A DNA stretch of 64,000 nt from positions 133,417,105 through 133,481,104 of the forward strand of contig NC_134572.1 in the NCBI RefSeq assembly GCF_050947875.1, written 5' to 3'. This document shows positions 59,400-64,000 of the stretch, piece after piece. The notes under the pieces are model-generated. The model worked only from the letters and a program-made list of their open reading frames with translations. It made no database searches and had not been told where the DNA came from. Numbering within the stretch: position 1 is the first letter of the stretch; every line of letters starts with the position of its first letter. The stretch is from Dermacentor variabilis (lineage: Eukaryota > Arthropoda > Arachnida > Ixodida > Ixodidae). A program made the position numbers and the translations under genes.

Positions 59400-60750
59400 T
59401 TCACTTCTCTGTGATAAAATCAGGTTGCTAAGTGGTCAAGCTCTGCAAATGACCGCAGATTACTGACGCTTATGGGGCCTAAATATATATATTTTTTAAA
59501 AGTAAATTCAGCAAACAATCGCCGTATTTCTATTTATTTATTATTTTTTTGCTATCTTTAGAGAAGCCTCGGGACATAATATCGATTAGGAGGGTGTGCA
59601 TGCAATCGCACTTTGCATTATAACAGAACCTGTCTGTGTATACAAAATCCTAAAGAACTGAATTGTAAACATGCATTTCAGATCACTGCTTCGATGAACG
59701 TCACACTGAAAATTGCGATTCCACAACGAGCTCGTTGTTTCAAGTGAGTCTATCATCAACCCGGCTTTTAATGACATTAAATGAGCACTTTAAACACGTG
59801 TTCGTAAACAGTGAGAGTTATGTAACGCACTGGAAGCTCGATGCCACCGGACTTCCCGTCTGGCAAATGTAGAATTTTGAATTATGTGTAATTGGCCCAG
59901 AAAATCAAGCGATATTGCGAAGAGCATGGGCACTGACCCGTAAACCAGTAGCGTCAACTATCGAAATAAATTCCCTAGTTAGTATTGTAGGAAATACAAT
60001 TATCGCATGATATGACTTCGCGAAAACTTTTGGCAACAAAAATGTTGCCCTGTGCGGACCAAGGAATCACTTTGGACCATCGCTCTTTTCGCACACAATC
60101 GCAACATCGGTGCATGAAGTAGGCGCTTTTGAGAGAGCCGATATTTCCGGCACTGAATGAAAGCGAAGTTATTTACTTGTTCAGTTCCACTACACGCAGT
60201 CCTGCAGCCTGCAACTCTGCTGGATTTGACTCAACAGGAAACTGTCGATCGGGGAACTCGTATTTCCCGATTGAAATACTTGTGACATAAAAAATGTGGT
60301 CTTAGACAACTTTCAAGTCGACTTCAATGAGAGTGGTTGCATTTGGGACTGAGAGGGAAATTTGACTTATTTAAGGCAAAAGAATTTTTATTTAAGAGCT
60401 ACGTTTTCTTGAAATTGCCGAAATTACAACACCTTAACGCCAAGCTAACAACAAATACAATTGCATGAACTGTGTTTCTGAGAGCATCTGGAACGGACAA
60501 CCATGTTGCATTGTTTATCAAGTTATACGTGAAATCGTTACAATGGTTACGGGGGTGTTGCAAATTTGCTTATATGTTTGACAAGAGTGTATAACATAGC
60601 AATTTCTTCCGCTTTAAATGTCCACGTAGATTCAGTTTACATAATCTTGATATCATTTTATTGCGCTGCTACGGAGTTGTAAACTTGACGCTTCAACTTT
60701 TCTTGTCTTCAGGAATGCGCGTGAAATACAAGCCTAAATACAAAATCCGG
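59400..60750. other. No recognised feature
   Basis: AT-rich putative intron DNA. Confidence 0.4.
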
Positions 60751-60751
60751 C

Positions 60752-60884
60752 GCCGAATTCATAAAGCTTTCTGTTCATAAGTACAATTTGTCAGCGGCCT
60801 TTGCTAATAATATGTCTAGCCTCAGGATGGGCTGAAATTTTCCCTTGCAAACAATTCTAGCGTACGAGATTTTGTGAATACGGG
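60752..60884. mobile_element. MITE, GGATTCACAAAGC / TTTGTGAA family, copy 3
   Basis: It begins GCCGAATTCATAAAGC, contains TTTGCTAATAATATGTC and CCTCAGGATGGGCTG, and ends GATTTTGTGAATACGGG. It is collinear with the copy at 35971-36109 throughout. Confidence 0.6.
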
Positions 60885-61229
60885 CAACATTTCGGCAGCA
60901 AATTATACGAAAGCTACATCTTCTCCATTCGTCAAAAGCTATTCGTGACTGTCAAAGTGAAAGCATTCGGATTAAGAAAACTACAAGGCCAACTGGGCCC
61001 TGGACATACTTTAAGTAAAAGAATTCATATGTGAAGATCACCTAATAATGCCACCACGTCAGTACATAGCGTTTCTGAAGTGGTAATTAGAACGCTAGAC
61101 TAACTATTACTGTTGACAGCTACGTGAGCATGCATGGTAACGGCAACGTAATAAATCTAGCTTGTAGGGAACAGAAAGAAAAAAGAACTTCCGGCGGTGA
61201 CATGATCTCACTGACACACACCCATTGTT

Positions 61230-61365
61230 AATAATAATAATAATATTTGGAGTTTTACGTGCCAAAACCACTCTCTGATTATGAGGCACGCCGTAGTGGA
61301 GGACTCCGGAAATTTTGACCACCTGGGGTTCTTTAACGTGCACCTAAATCTAAGCACACGGGAAC
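61230..61365 (-). mobile_element. 5'-truncated tRNA-SINE with 16-bp target-site duplication
   Basis: On the minus strand the body reads from the CCGTGTGCTTAGATTTAGG region to an ATTATTATTA tail. It is flanked by ACACACACCCATTGTT at 61214-61229 and 61366-61381. The tRNA head is missing. This is the same family as the SINE at 57988-58222, in the opposite orientation. Confidence 0.9.
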
Positions 61366-61384
61366 ACACACACCCATTGTTGAA

Positions 61385-63595
<2,211 letters not shown>

Positions 63596-63596
63596 A

Positions 63597-63993
63597 ATTT
63601 TTTTACACCCTTAAGGTTGTTTTAAGGGTGTTTTTTGTCGCGCGGTATCACCGTTACCGTCAGAGCCCTAAAATATTTATAGAGGACAACAGCGGATCTC
63701 TGACGAGACGTGCGATGACAAAAGACGTAGTTAAAAACTATGTAATCATTCTGACAGCCTTGGGCGCACAGAAATATCCGACAGGAGAATTTCACAGGGA
63801 GAGATAGGAAACTCTCCTGTCGGATATTTATATGCGCCCAAGGCTGTCAGAATGATTACATAGTTTTTAACTACGTCTTTTGTTATCGCACGTCTCGTTA
63901 GAGCTCCGCTGTCGTCCTCTATAAATGTTTGTAAGGCCATAACGATAAGCGTGTTACAGTGCGACAAGAAAACACCCTTAAGGGTGTAAAAAT
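63597..63993. mobile_element. Foldback element, ACACCCTTAAGGGTGT termini
   Basis: Two arms of about 190 bp are inverted copies around a loop of about 24 nt (63789-63812). The inner 130 bp or so of each arm is nearly identical (e.g. ACAAAAGACGTAGTTAAAAA and CATTCTGACAGCCTTGGGCG). The right terminus is the perfect 16-bp palindrome ACACCCTTAAGGGTGT (63972-63987); the left one carries an 11-bp insertion in the same motif. Non-coding. It shares its terminal motif with the MITEs at 22.2 and 55.6 kb. Confidence 0.9.
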
Positions 63994-64000
63994 GATTAGA

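Overview
The window reads as nuclear DNA of an arthropod, most probably a hard tick (Ixodidae) or another chelicerate. The basis is a Deformed-type Hox exon sitting in a large, repeat-rich, intron-scale landscape with retroelements of the I, Jockey/CR1, tRNA-SINE and mariner types that look like those of tick genomes. The species cannot be told from the sequence alone.

The only gene I can identify with high confidence is the last coding exon of Deformed (Dfd, Hox4), minus strand, 50308-50873. It carries a complete homeodomain with the Hox4-specific tail, a 15-residue polyglutamine tract and a Dfd-like C-terminus. Its upstream exons (N-terminus, YPWM motif) were not found, so everything from 50874 to at least 64000 is probably intron, and 49.2-50.3 kb is probably its 3' UTR. 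Positions 1-49 kb would then be the region 3' of Dfd. No second homeobox was found.

Layout: 1-2.5 kb holds three pieces of one I-like non-LTR retrotransposon in both orientations; four more short tails of the same element lie at 7.7, 10.7, 14.9 and 31.0 kb. From 3.6 to 35 kb there is a series of GC- and CpG-rich islands (3.6-4.6, 8.2-9.6, 11.4-13.9, 20.7-21.3, 24.0-25.0, 28.0-29.2, 31.9-33.3, 34.3-35.1 kb) separated by AT-rich DNA. One of them (11.6-13.9 kb) is strongly pyrimidine-biased on the plus strand. From 35 to 49 kb the DNA is mostly AT-rich, with scattered MITEs and SINE pieces. The putative Dfd intron (50.9-64 kb) is packed with mobile DNA: a Jockey/CR1-like reverse transcriptase pseudogene, two internally deleted mariner derivatives, SINEs (two with clear target-site duplications), several palindromic MITEs, a perfect 128-bp palindrome, a 120-bp CA repeat and, at the right edge, a foldback element of about 400 bp.

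No CRISPR array, operon or complete protein-coding gene is present. No coherent new multi-gene system was seen. The most unusual content is the set of nested palindromic elements that share an ACACCCTTAAGGGTGT-type terminus, the perfect palindrome, and the clustered CpG islands next to a Hox gene. Long open frames inside the GC islands occur on both strands and in several frames and are treated as chance.
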